A DNA stretch of 60,318 nucleotides, from positions 1-60,318 of the forward strand of contig NZ_JAASQO010000018.1 in assembly GCF_011762095.1 (NCBI RefSeq), in the 5' to 3' direction. This stretch comes from Parvibaculum indicum (GTDB lineage Bacteria; Pseudomonadota; Alphaproteobacteria; Parvibaculales; Parvibaculaceae). Shown here one piece after another: positions 1 to 7,170 of the stretch (positions are counted from its first letter, which is position 1; each line of letters begins with the position of its first letter). The notes under the pieces were generated by a model. The model was not told where the DNA came from. It searched no databases and worked only from the letters and a program-made list of their open reading frames with translations. The translations under genes were made by a program, and so were the position numbers.

Positions 1-408
1 GTCGAGCGACTGAACCGCTTCCAGGCGGCGCTGCTTACACCCTACGCCAGCATGGCTGCCCTGTTGGCCGACGAACAGGAAGCCGGGCTGCTCCACATCC
101 ATCCGGTGCTGCTGGCCCTCTCGGCCGAAGGTCTGCCACAGAAGGAATACGGACGGATTGCGCGCGTGTTCAACGCCAAGGTCGGCAACAGCTACGCCGC
201 ATCGGAATGCATGTTCCTCAGCTACATGTGCAGCGAAGGCAATGCCGGCATCGTTGTATCCGGGGCTGCAGTGATGCTCTTCGGATCTCCGCTTCCCGAT
301 CTGATCATCGGACTGGTGGTTGGTGGAATCGTTATCAAGGGCGGCTGGGACATTCTGGAGGAGGCGCGCGAGGCGCCACGCGAGGGCTTGCCGAGTCGCA
401 AAGATTGA
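1..408 (+). pseudogene. Chimeric ORF: adenylate-forming enzyme fragment joined to cation-efflux C-terminal fragment (partial at left edge)
   Basis: The frame is open from base 1, so the 5' end lies outside the window; the first internal ATG is at 52. Residues encoded by about 1-235 resemble part of a phenylacetate-CoA ligase/adenylate-forming enzyme (a GLPQKEYGRIARVF stretch, then AKV...YAASE). From about 240 the sequence changes to a hydrophobic stretch (GNAGIVVSGAAVMLFGS, PDLIIGLVVGGIVIKGG) typical of the last membrane helices of cation diffusion facilitator (CzcD-like) exporters. Such a fusion is not a known architecture, so I read it as an in-frame deletion or recombination junction. Both halves are far shorter than their families. 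The identities are inferred from recalled family patterns, not searched. Confidence 0.5.
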
Positions 409-711
409 TGAAGCCCCCGGTCGTTCCCGGCGTCGACTGCGCTCCAAGCAGGTTTGACTGACCGTGCACATCGCTAGTGGGTAGTCTCGGTGTCGCTGCG
501 CAGAACACGGCTCCAGTTTCGATGATATTCAGCTTGATTCTGTAGCGGCTACAGGAGGTACGCTGACGCATTGTTTGGCATCACTCAAGGGGATCGGGTC
601 TCGCCGATGCGTCGTCGGCAGTCTTCAGGTTATTTGATCTTCGAGGACTGCGGTCGGGCGTCCGGTCACATCGGTTCAGAGGCCGGGACCTAAGCTGAAG
701 GAGGCAGGCCT
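409..711. other. Intergenic region without a gene
   Basis: This 303-base stretch between the chimeric remnant and the LysR gene holds no convincing coding frame. Its one clear signal is the MerR-type promoter at 534-564, plus the ribosome binding site of the LysR gene at its right end. Confidence 0.7.
534..564 (+). promoter_or_regulatory. MerR-family metal-responsive promoter/operator
   Basis: A -35-like TTGATT (534-539) and a -10-like TACGCT (559-564) are separated by 19 bases, the overlong spacer characteristic of MerR-family promoters. The spacer contains a perfect inverted repeat CTGTAGC-G-GCTACAG (540-554), resembling the zinc/cadmium/lead operators of the CadR, PbrR and ZntR type. It fires rightwards, yet the next plus-strand gene is the LysR gene about 150 bases away, and no merR-family gene is in view. 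It is probably left over from a metal-resistance locus whose exporter survives only as the upstream fragment. Confidence 0.65.
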
Positions 712-1719
712 CTGAAGATCGAACTCCGCCATCTTCGCTATGCTATTGCCGCAGCTGAGCATGGGAGTTTTCGGCGCGCGGCGAAGGCCCTGCAAATTCA
801 GGAATCTGCCATCAGCCGGCGTATCCGGGATCTGGAAGATGAAATCGGAGCGGCACTTTTCATTCGCCACCATGGCGGCGTTCATCTCACCCAGGCGGGC
901 AAGCGATTCCTCGTTCGCGCGCGTAAAGCGATCAATCAGATTGGTCATGCCGCAATAGACGCCGGTTCCTTCGGGCGCGGCGAAGCGGGAGTTGTACGCA
1001 TCGGAATATTCTCCTCCCTTGCATCGGGATTTCTCGCTGATTTGCTACGCGACTATGTCTCAGCAAATCCGGGCGTCCGCCCCGATCTTGTTGAGGGTGG
1101 CCCGCGAGGGCACATCGCAGCAGTCCAAAGGCATCAATTGGATGTGGCCTTCCTAACCGGCACGCCGGTCGCCGACGGTTGCGATCGGGCGCATCTGTGG
1201 AATGAACGCGTTTTCGTGACTTTGCCGAGTGACCATGAATTGGCGCATAGGGATGAGATCTCTTGGGATGATCTGCGCGACCGACATTTCATCGTTAGCG
1301 AGACCGACCCCGGACCCGAGATCCACGACTATCTGGTGAAGCATCTCGCCGAGCTGGGTCACCATCCGAGTGTCGAACGTCACGGAGTGGGCAGAGACAA
1401 TTTGATGCCGCTCGTCGCTATAGGTCAGGGCCTGACCCTAACCAGCGAGGCGACTACGGCCGCACACTTTCCGGGCGTCATCTACCGGCCGTTGGCGAAC
1501 GAAGTCCTCCCCTTTTGCGCGATTTGGTCGCCGCAGAACGACAATCCGGCGCTCAGACGCCTGCTAAGTCTGGCGAGGACTATGTCGAAGCGATCCAGAT
1601 CGCACCTGCTCACAACTAGAGCAGCGACTAATCCTTCGCCGGCTCCTTCGGCGGATATACGTGGCGGGCATGCCCGGCCTCCCGACGCACCTTCGCGAAG
1701 CCTCGATCAGTCGCCATGA
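712..1719 (+). CDS. LysR-family transcriptional regulator with apparent CTG start
   Basis: The frame from 712 encodes a typical LysR N-terminus (IELRHLRYAIAAAEHGSF...ISRRIRDLEDEIG), a winged helix-turn-helix over residues 2-60, then a substrate-binding domain up to about residue 300. An in-frame TAA at 691-693 excludes an upstream start. The only start that keeps the whole domain is CTG at 712, preceded at 7-nt spacing by a perfect AAGGAGG (698-704); the first TTG in frame (1042) would remove the DNA-binding domain. The last 30 or so residues run into the convergent DUF2274 gene and do not look LysR-like, so the 3' end may be altered. A convergent LysR gene next to DUF2274 is, from memory, a recurring neighbour in such ICEs. 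Confidence 0.8.
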   Translation: MKIELRHLRYAIAAAEHGSFRRAAKALQIQESAISRRIRDLEDEIGAALFIRHHGGVHLTQAGKRFLVRARKAINQIGHAAIDAGSFGRGEAGVVRIGIFSSLASGFLADLLRDYVSANPGVRPDLVEGGPRGHIAAVQRHQLDVAFLTGTPVADGCDRAHLWNERVFVTLPSDHELAHRDEISWDDLRDRHFIVSETDPGPEIHDYLVKHLAELGHHPSVERHGVGRDNLMPLVAIGQGLTLTSEATTAAHFPGVIYRPLANEVLPFCAIWSPQNDNPALRRLLSLARTMSKRSRSHLLTTRAATNPSPAPSADIRGGHARPPDAPSRSLDQSP

Positions 1720-1891
1720 AGCGTTCCACCATCGGGGCGATCAGCTTGGCCGGCTCGCCCACAGGCTGGCCCGTCTCCCGGCCCAGGACCTCCGCGTAGG
1801 CGACGAGGTCGCGATGCACCGCGGCGGGAAGCTCGATGTTGAGTTTGACGGGTCGGTCGTCGGCGATGGGTCCGAGTTTCAGTTTCGCCAT
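1628..1891 (-). CDS. DUF2274 domain-containing protein
   Basis: An 87-residue protein starting MAKLKLGPIADDRPVKL, with a ribbon-helix-helix-like core (NIELPAAVHRDLVAYAEVLGRE). This family is routinely the last gene of the trb operon in alpha- and betaproteobacterial ICEs, just after trbI; its role is not established. It starts 3 bases after the trbI stop, so it is co-transcribed. Its 3' end overlaps the LysR frame by 92 bases in convergent orientation. Confidence 0.85.
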   Translation of the reverse strand: MAKLKLGPIADDRPVKLNIELPAAVHRDLVAYAEVLGRETGQPVGEPAKLIAPMVERFMATDRGFAKVRREAGHARHVYPPKEPAKD

Positions 1892-1894
1892 GAA

Positions 1895-3064
1895 TCATCC
1901 GCCATAGGGTTCGAGGACAAGGTCGCGCGTAACGACCACGCGGACCGGAAAGCCGGGCCGGATGGTCAGCGTCGGCGCCACATTGAGCTGGCGCCGAACG
2001 ATCTGCTGGCCAGCATCGTTGATCGTGTCCTGCGCACCGCCGCGAATGGCGCTGATGGGGCGATCGTTGTCGTCGGCAGCCAGTTCCGCCCCGACGCCGA
2101 GCAGGGTCGAGAGTGCAGCCGCCTTGGCGATGTCCCACCAGTGATAGTCGACGCCGTCCTCAAGCCCGGCATAGCCTTGCGTGTCGGCTCCAGATTGACG
2201 TTCCAGTACAATGGAACGCCCGTTCGGAAAGATCAGCCGGTTCCAGACGAGCAATACCCGACGCTGGCCGAAGCCCACATCATTGCTGTACTCGCCGATG
2301 ATGCGGGTGCCCTGGGGGATCAGGAGCATGCTGCCCGTCGGACTGTCATAGATGTGCTGGGTGACCTGCGCAGTGATCTGTCCGGGCAGATCGGAGCGAA
2401 TGCCGGTGATGAGCGCGGCGGGGATGACGGACCCGGCCTGTAGCACGTAGGGCGACGCTGGCGGCATGACGCGATCGGGCGCAACGGTGCGCCTGTCCAC
2501 GGGACCGCTGAGGAATGCGACATCACTGTTCTGAGCGGCGGGCGGTCGACCGCCGAGACTGAGACCCACGGTTTCGGGCGCAGGCGTAGAATTCGCCGTG
2601 GCCGGGGTGGTCTGGAAGAAGACCCGGCTGGTGCGCGCCGCCTCTTCTTCTGCAAGGCGTCGTTGTTCTTCCGGATCGACTGCCGGCGTGTTCATCGTGG
2701 GTGGGACGACGGGCCGCCCACGCTCCTGGGCATCGAGGATCGGCCGGCCGAGATCGCCGGGCAAGGCGGGACCGAGCACCGGGCCGGTATAGTCGCGTGG
2801 CAATTCGTTGAGCCCATCCGCGGTGCTGCGGTTCTCGGTCGAATAGAGCTCCTCGCTGCTAACTCCGTCCTCCGGGGTCTGAAGCGCATAGATGAGCGCA
2901 CCACCGACGCCGAGCGCGGCGACGAGGCCGATGCCGGCCAATACCCGACGAGAGAGACGCGTGACGCGCGGAGGATTGCCGCGCAGCCGCATTGGTTCGG
3001 CCGTGTCGGCGGGCGATGCGGTGAGCGGAGCGCTTTCGTCTTTATTATCATCGATATCGCTCAT
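1895..3064 (-). CDS. trbI: TrbI, conjugal transfer outer-channel protein (VirB10 family)
   Basis: The 389-residue product has a cytoplasmic N-terminus, one membrane helix at about 41-61, a Pro/Glu-rich linker and a C-terminal VirB10/TrbI domain from about 195 (YVLQAGSVIPAALITGIRSD, then LLIPQGTRIIGEY). TrbI spans both membranes and links the inner-membrane ATPases to the outer-membrane core of the type IV secretion channel. Its ATG overlaps the trbG stop as ATGA, so translation is coupled. Length is normal for the family. Confidence 0.93.
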   Translation of the reverse strand: MSDIDDNKDESAPLTASPADTAEPMRLRGNPPRVTRLSRRVLAGIGLVAALGVGGALIYALQTPEDGVSSEELYSTENRSTADGLNELPRDYTGPVLGPALPGDLGRPILDAQERGRPVVPPTMNTPAVDPEEQRRLAEEEAARTSRVFFQTTPATANSTPAPETVGLSLGGRPPAAQNSDVAFLSGPVDRRTVAPDRVMPPASPYVLQAGSVIPAALITGIRSDLPGQITAQVTQHIYDSPTGSMLLIPQGTRIIGEYSNDVGFGQRRVLLVWNRLIFPNGRSIVLERQSGADTQGYAGLEDGVDYHWWDIAKAAALSTLLGVGAELAADDNDRPISAIRGGAQDTINDAGQQIVRRQLNVAPTLTIRPGFPVRVVVTRDLVLEPYGG

Positions 3065-4038
3065 GACGCAGGCCTCCCGTCGATTCGCACGATCCTGACT
3101 GTCTGCTGCCGGTCGCCGCTGCCGAGACGCAGCTCGGCGGCCGCGAAGATGCGGTCCACGATCAGGATGTTGCGATAGATGCGGCTGTTGACGATCTCCG
3201 GCTCTCCATCGGGGCCGAGCACGAAGAGCGGCGGCATCTCGCCCTGCACGATTCCGGCGGGGAAGATGATGTAGACCCGTCGCCCGTCATCGAAGACCGA
3301 CACCGGCCGCCAGGGCGGGCTGTCGCCTTGCATGCCGTAGCGATAGTGTCGCGCCGAGGTTGCTGGAATGGTCGGAGTGGCCGGCGTCGCGCGCTGCGTG
3401 GCCGGCGGCTGCGGATAGGCCCAGGCGACCGCCGGCATGTAAGGTTGCTCTTCGGCGCGCAGTTCGATCATATACGTCCGGCGATCGGTGGTGACGACGA
3501 GGTTGGTCGTGATGTCCGGACGTGTCGGCTTGACGAGGATATGGACGCGCCGTGTCGCGCCGGAACCGCTTGTCGTGTCGCCGATGATCCATCGTGCCGT
3601 GTCGCCGGCGGCGATCGGCCCCGCCCCGGTGAGAGTCTCGCCGGGCTCCAGCGCGATGTTGGTGATCTGGCCTGGCGACGCATAGACCTGATAGAGCGCG
3701 CCTTCGCTCCAGGGATAGATCTGGATCGCGTTGTAATAGCCTTCCCGGCGGGGTTCGATGCGCGCTGCCGCATTGGCGCTCTCGACCTGGCCGGTCGGCG
3801 TGGACTCATCCGTACCGCCTCGTGCAACCGTCCAGGCCGGTGGCGTATGGAGCGCCCGCGGCCGTTCGTCCGTGCTTGGTCTCTGCACCGTGGGCAGCGG
3901 CGGCACGCTGTCGTCGTAGCTGATTTGCGGAGGCCGATTCGTGGCGCATCCCGCGAGCACCGTGGCGGAAAGCAGCGCAAACGCCAACGCGGATTTACGG
4001 AAAACCGGACGTGCGGGTTTGCGGAAGATCGTGCTCAT
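3061..4038 (-). CDS. trbG: TrbG, outer-membrane core lipoprotein-like protein (VirB9 family)
   Basis: The 325-residue product begins with a signal peptide ending in a lipobox-like VLAGC at residue 31. The mature part has the VirB9/TrbG pattern (EGALYQVYASPGQITNIALEPGE, GDTARWIIGD, then a C-terminal beta domain). It partners TrbI and TrbF in the outer-membrane core complex. The start at 4038 was chosen because it gives an intact signal peptide and overlaps the trbF stop as ATGA. In the P-type system the VirB7-like lipoprotein is separate, so a lipobox on TrbG itself is worth noting. Confidence 0.92.
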   Translation of the reverse strand: MSTIFRKPARPVFRKSALAFALLSATVLAGCATNRPPQISYDDSVPPLPTVQRPSTDERPRALHTPPAWTVARGGTDESTPTGQVESANAAARIEPRREGYYNAIQIYPWSEGALYQVYASPGQITNIALEPGETLTGAGPIAAGDTARWIIGDTTSGSGATRRVHILVKPTRPDITTNLVVTTDRRTYMIELRAEEQPYMPAVAWAYPQPPATQRATPATPTIPATSARHYRYGMQGDSPPWRPVSVFDDGRRVYIIFPAGIVQGEMPPLFVLGPDGEPEIVNSRIYRNILIVDRIFAAAELRLGSGDRQQTVRIVRIDGRPAS

Positions 4039-4724
4039 TGGCTCATCTCCCGCGACCAGTTGATGGCGTTGACATAGATGCCAAGCGGGTTGGCGCGCAG
4101 CTTCTCGGCGTCGCGCGGCGGCTGGATTACGATGGTCAGGATCGCCGTCCATCGCTCGGTGGTGGAGAGCTGGCCGTTCTCGTAGTGCCGCTCGGTCCAG
4201 GCGACACGGAAGGAGTTCGGCGAGGCGCGGATGACGCTGGAGACTTCGACCGCGATTTGCTGGCGTCCGACTTTGGTGAAGGGATCGTTGGCGCGGGCAT
4301 AGTCGTTGAGCGCCAGTGCGCCGCGATCGGTGGTGAACTCGTAGGCGCGCAGCCAGTTCTGACGCACGATGATCGCGTCGGCGGGGATCGCGCGCACCTG
4401 CTCTATAAAGTGCGCGAGATGGAAGGCGATCTGCGGGTCGCGGGGCTGGTAATCGGCAGTGGCAGGCGCGACAGCCTGCGCCTGGCCCAGATTGTCGACC
4501 TGCACCACCCAGGGCACGATTGAACCCGTGGCAGACTGCCAGACCAATGCTCCAGCGAAGCCGCCGGAGAGGATCAGGCAGCCGAATGCCATCAGCCGCC
4601 AGTTGCGCGCCTGCACACGTGCCGAGCCGATGCGCTCGTCCCAGACCTGGGCCGCACGCTGATAGGGCGTTTCAGGCTCGGGAGATTTGCCGTAGTGGGT
4701 CGAGGATCGTTTGAAGAAGCTCAT
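4035..4724 (-). CDS. trbF: TrbF, inner-membrane channel scaffold (VirB8 family)
   Basis: The 229-residue protein has a short cytoplasmic N-terminus, one membrane helix at about 45-62 and a periplasmic VirB8-like domain (VQVDNLGQAQAV, then FIEQVRAIPADAIIVRQNW, then WTERHYENGQ). VirB8/TrbF proteins nucleate the inner-membrane complex. The start at 4724 overlaps the trbL stop (ATGA). Size and order are typical. Confidence 0.92.
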   Translation of the reverse strand: MSFFKRSSTHYGKSPEPETPYQRAAQVWDERIGSARVQARNWRLMAFGCLILSGGFAGALVWQSATGSIVPWVVQVDNLGQAQAVAPATADYQPRDPQIAFHLAHFIEQVRAIPADAIIVRQNWLRAYEFTTDRGALALNDYARANDPFTKVGRQQIAVEVSSVIRASPNSFRVAWTERHYENGQLSTTERWTAILTIVIQPPRDAEKLRANPLGIYVNAINWSREMSQ

Positions 4725-6079
4725 GAGCGGTTCCCTTCGGAAAGATTGACGGAGCTGGCGCCGCCATGGCTGTCGCCGGAGCGCACGGCATGGGCAGTGG
4801 CCCGGACGCCATGGGAGAGCCGCTGAGAGCGCTTCATGCGCTTGGCCCAATCCGGAGGACCGTCGGAGGCGGATGAGGGGGATGGTGCAGCCGCAGCGGT
4901 TGCTGCACCGCTCGCATTGCCTATAGTGCCGCCCGTCGTCTCGAAGGCGGCTCGCCCGCCGGCTTGAAAGCTCTGCCTTAGGCTGCCGGAGGCGTTGGCG
5001 CTGGCGCGCCGCAGTGGAGAGACGGCGGCGCGCGCGCCTGTGCTCGCTACAGCGCCGAGCCCAGAGGCGACGCCTCCGGTGCCCGACTGACCGGCCGAGC
5101 CAAGGCTGTAGGCGGTCGCGGCGCCTCCCGCTGCGGCGACGCCGCCGCGAGCAGCGGCCGCGGTCCCAGACAGCGCCATACCGCCACCACGCGCTGCCAG
5201 ACCGGCGGCGCCCGCTCCAGCGAGGGCAGCGCCGCCGACGGCAAGGCCGGTGCCGACTGCGGCCCCGGCGCCGAGCTGCGGTCCGCCGGAGACGATGCCG
5301 TTCGCGATGCCAGGGCCGAAAATGCCGAGCCCGAGCAGCGACAGCGCTGCCAGCACCACGGCCATGGCCTCGTCGATAGTGGGGGTGACACCGCCAAAGC
5401 CGGCGGTGAATTGCGAAAACAGCGTCGAGCCGATACCGATGATGACGGCGAGCACCAGAACCTTGATGCCGGACGAGATCACGTTGCCGAGCACCCGTTC
5501 GGCCATGAACGCGGTCTTGCCGAAGAGACCGAAGGGAATGAGTACGAATCCTGCCAGCGTCGTCAGCTTGAATTCGATCAGGGTGATGAAGAGCTGGATG
5601 GCGAGGATGAAGAAGGCGAGAAGCACCAGTGCCCAGGCGAAGAGCAGGCAGGCGATCTGGATGAAGTTCTCGAAGAAGGCGACCCAGCCCATAAGGTCGG
5701 AGATGGATTCGAGCAGCGGCCGGGCGGCATCGAGTCCGGTCTGGGCGACACGGCCCGGCCGCATCAGGTCGGCTGTGGTGAAGCTAGTACCGGACGCCAT
5801 CAGGCCGAGGCCGGCAAAGCTCTCGAAGACGATGCGGGCGAGATTGTTCCAGTTGCCGATGATGTAGGCGAAGACGCCGACAAACAGGGTCTTCTTCACC
5901 AGACGGGCGATGATGTCGTCGTCGGCGCCCCATGACCAGAACAGCGCGGCCAGCGTCACATCGATGACGATCAGCGTGGTGGCGATGAACGCCACCTCGC
6001 CGCCGAGGAGCCCAAAGCCGGAATCGATATAGCTGGTGAAGACTCCGAGGAAACTGTCGATGACGCCCGTCCCGCCCAT
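4721..6079 (-). CDS. trbL: TrbL, polytopic inner-membrane channel protein (VirB6 family)
   Basis: The 452-residue protein has several membrane helices in residues 25-275 and then a long Gly/Ala-rich, probably disordered tail (about 275-400), the usual TrbL layout. VirB6-type proteins line the substrate path through the inner membrane. The low-complexity tail is encoded by very GC-rich DNA. It lies between trbK and trbF in the standard order. Confidence 0.92.
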   Translation of the reverse strand: MGGTGVIDSFLGVFTSYIDSGFGLLGGEVAFIATTLIVIDVTLAALFWSWGADDDIIARLVKKTLFVGVFAYIIGNWNNLARIVFESFAGLGLMASGTSFTTADLMRPGRVAQTGLDAARPLLESISDLMGWVAFFENFIQIACLLFAWALVLLAFFILAIQLFITLIEFKLTTLAGFVLIPFGLFGKTAFMAERVLGNVISSGIKVLVLAVIIGIGSTLFSQFTAGFGGVTPTIDEAMAVVLAALSLLGLGIFGPGIANGIVSGGPQLGAGAAVGTGLAVGGAALAGAGAAGLAARGGGMALSGTAAAARGGVAAAGGAATAYSLGSAGQSGTGGVASGLGAVASTGARAAVSPLRRASANASGSLRQSFQAGGRAAFETTGGTIGNASGAATAAAAPSPSSASDGPPDWAKRMKRSQRLSHGVRATAHAVRSGDSHGGASSVNLSEGNRS

Positions 6080-6085
6080 GGCTCG

Positions 6086-6370
6086 CTAGTCCTCGCTGCT
6101 CTGGGGGGTGACGGAGGTCGACGTGCGACCGAGGAAGCGATCCCGGGTTTCCGCCCAGATGCGCAGACATTCGGGATCGCGCGCGGCGGCCTCGCCCATC
6201 TGCTGGCAGCGGCGCTGAGCTGCGCGCAGCGGGTCGGCGGAAGGCGCCAGTGCCGGCGCGGAGGCCGATCGCACCGGCTCATCCTTGCGCGTCATCTCGA
6301 TCACCGTCGCCGTGATGGCGAAGGCGACGAAGATGATGGCCGCGATCCGCGCCAGCATCTTGCCCTCCAT
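6086..6370 (-). CDS. trbK: TrbK-like small inner-membrane protein (putative entry exclusion)
   Basis: A 94-residue protein with one N-terminal membrane helix (residues 5-26) and a soluble tail with two Cys (RRCQQMGEAAARDPECLRIW). Proteins of this size and position between trbJ and trbL are annotated as alternative TrbK, proposed to block redundant DNA entry. It lacks the lipobox of classical IncP TrbK, so the function is inferred from position. Start at 6370 follows AAAGGGGAAA; ATG at 6358 after GGAGGG is also possible. Confidence 0.75.
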   Translation of the reverse strand: MEGKMLARIAAIIFVAFAITATVIEMTRKDEPVRSASAPALAPSADPLRAAQRRCQQMGEAAARDPECLRIWAETRDRFLGRTSTSVTPQSSED

Positions 6371-6399
6371 CGGTTTCCCCTTTCCGGCCGTCTGGCTCG

Positions 6400-7170
6400 T
6401 CAGTTGCCGTTGTTGAACATCTGCGCGTTGCCGGGCTGGTAGCCGGTGCCCGGTGTGAGGAAGCGCTCGCGCTGGACACGGCCCTGTTCGGCCGCCGCCG
6501 CGCGCTCGGCGTCGGTCAGCGCCTGGGCCCGGCCGTTTGCGGCGATGACAGCCGTAAGGTCGGCGAGCTGCTGCGCCTGAAGCGCGAGGAGCTGGTTGCC
6601 GGCCTGTGCCGCCTGCAAGGCGCCGGTCGCGCCCTGGCTCTGACCGACCAGCGCCGACATTTGCGCGCGATTGGTTTCGATATTGCCGACCACGCCGGCC
6701 TGGACACGCATGGCGTCCTGAAGCCCGCCGACTGTGTTCTCCCAGCGCGATCGCGCGTCGGCGACGAGCTGCTGTTCCGACGTGCTCAGGTCGATGTTGC
6801 GGTAATTCTGCTGGAACGCCTGGTCGATCTGCTGGACGTCGAAGGCGATGTTCTGGGCCTGCTGGAGCAAAGATTGCGTGCGGCCCACGGCCTGCTGGAG
6901 TTGCTGCAACGAGGAATGTGGCAGGCTCGCGAGGTTGCGGGCTTGGTTGATGAGCATCTGCGCTTGGTTCTGCAGCGAGGTGATCTGGTTGTTGATCTGC
7001 TCGAGCGCCCGCGCCGCCTGGAGCACGTTCTGCGCATAGTTGGTGGGGTCATAAACGATCCACTGTGCCTGCGCCGGCGACGCCAGCACCATCGGCAACG
7101 CCGCGATCGGCGCGGCGATCAGAGCGGCGGCGAAGCGGGCTGCACGTGTGCGGGGTTTACGGGTCTTCAT
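6400..7170 (-). CDS. trbJ: TrbJ, periplasmic pilus-assembly protein (VirB5 family)
   Basis: The 256-residue product has a cleavable signal peptide (about 1-36, ending ASPAQAQ) and a long Gln-rich helical, coiled-coil region (ALEQINNQITSLQNQAQ...), as in TrbJ/VirB5 minor pilins. Its ATG overlaps the trbE stop (ATGA). Confidence 0.9.
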   Translation of the reverse strand: MKTRKPRTRAARFAAALIAAPIAALPMVLASPAQAQWIVYDPTNYAQNVLQAARALEQINNQITSLQNQAQMLINQARNLASLPHSSLQQLQQAVGRTQSLLQQAQNIAFDVQQIDQAFQQNYRNIDLSTSEQQLVADARSRWENTVGGLQDAMRVQAGVVGNIETNRAQMSALVGQSQGATGALQAAQAGNQLLALQAQQLADLTAVIAANGRAQALTDAERAAAAEQGRVQRERFLTPGTGYQPGNAQMFNNGN

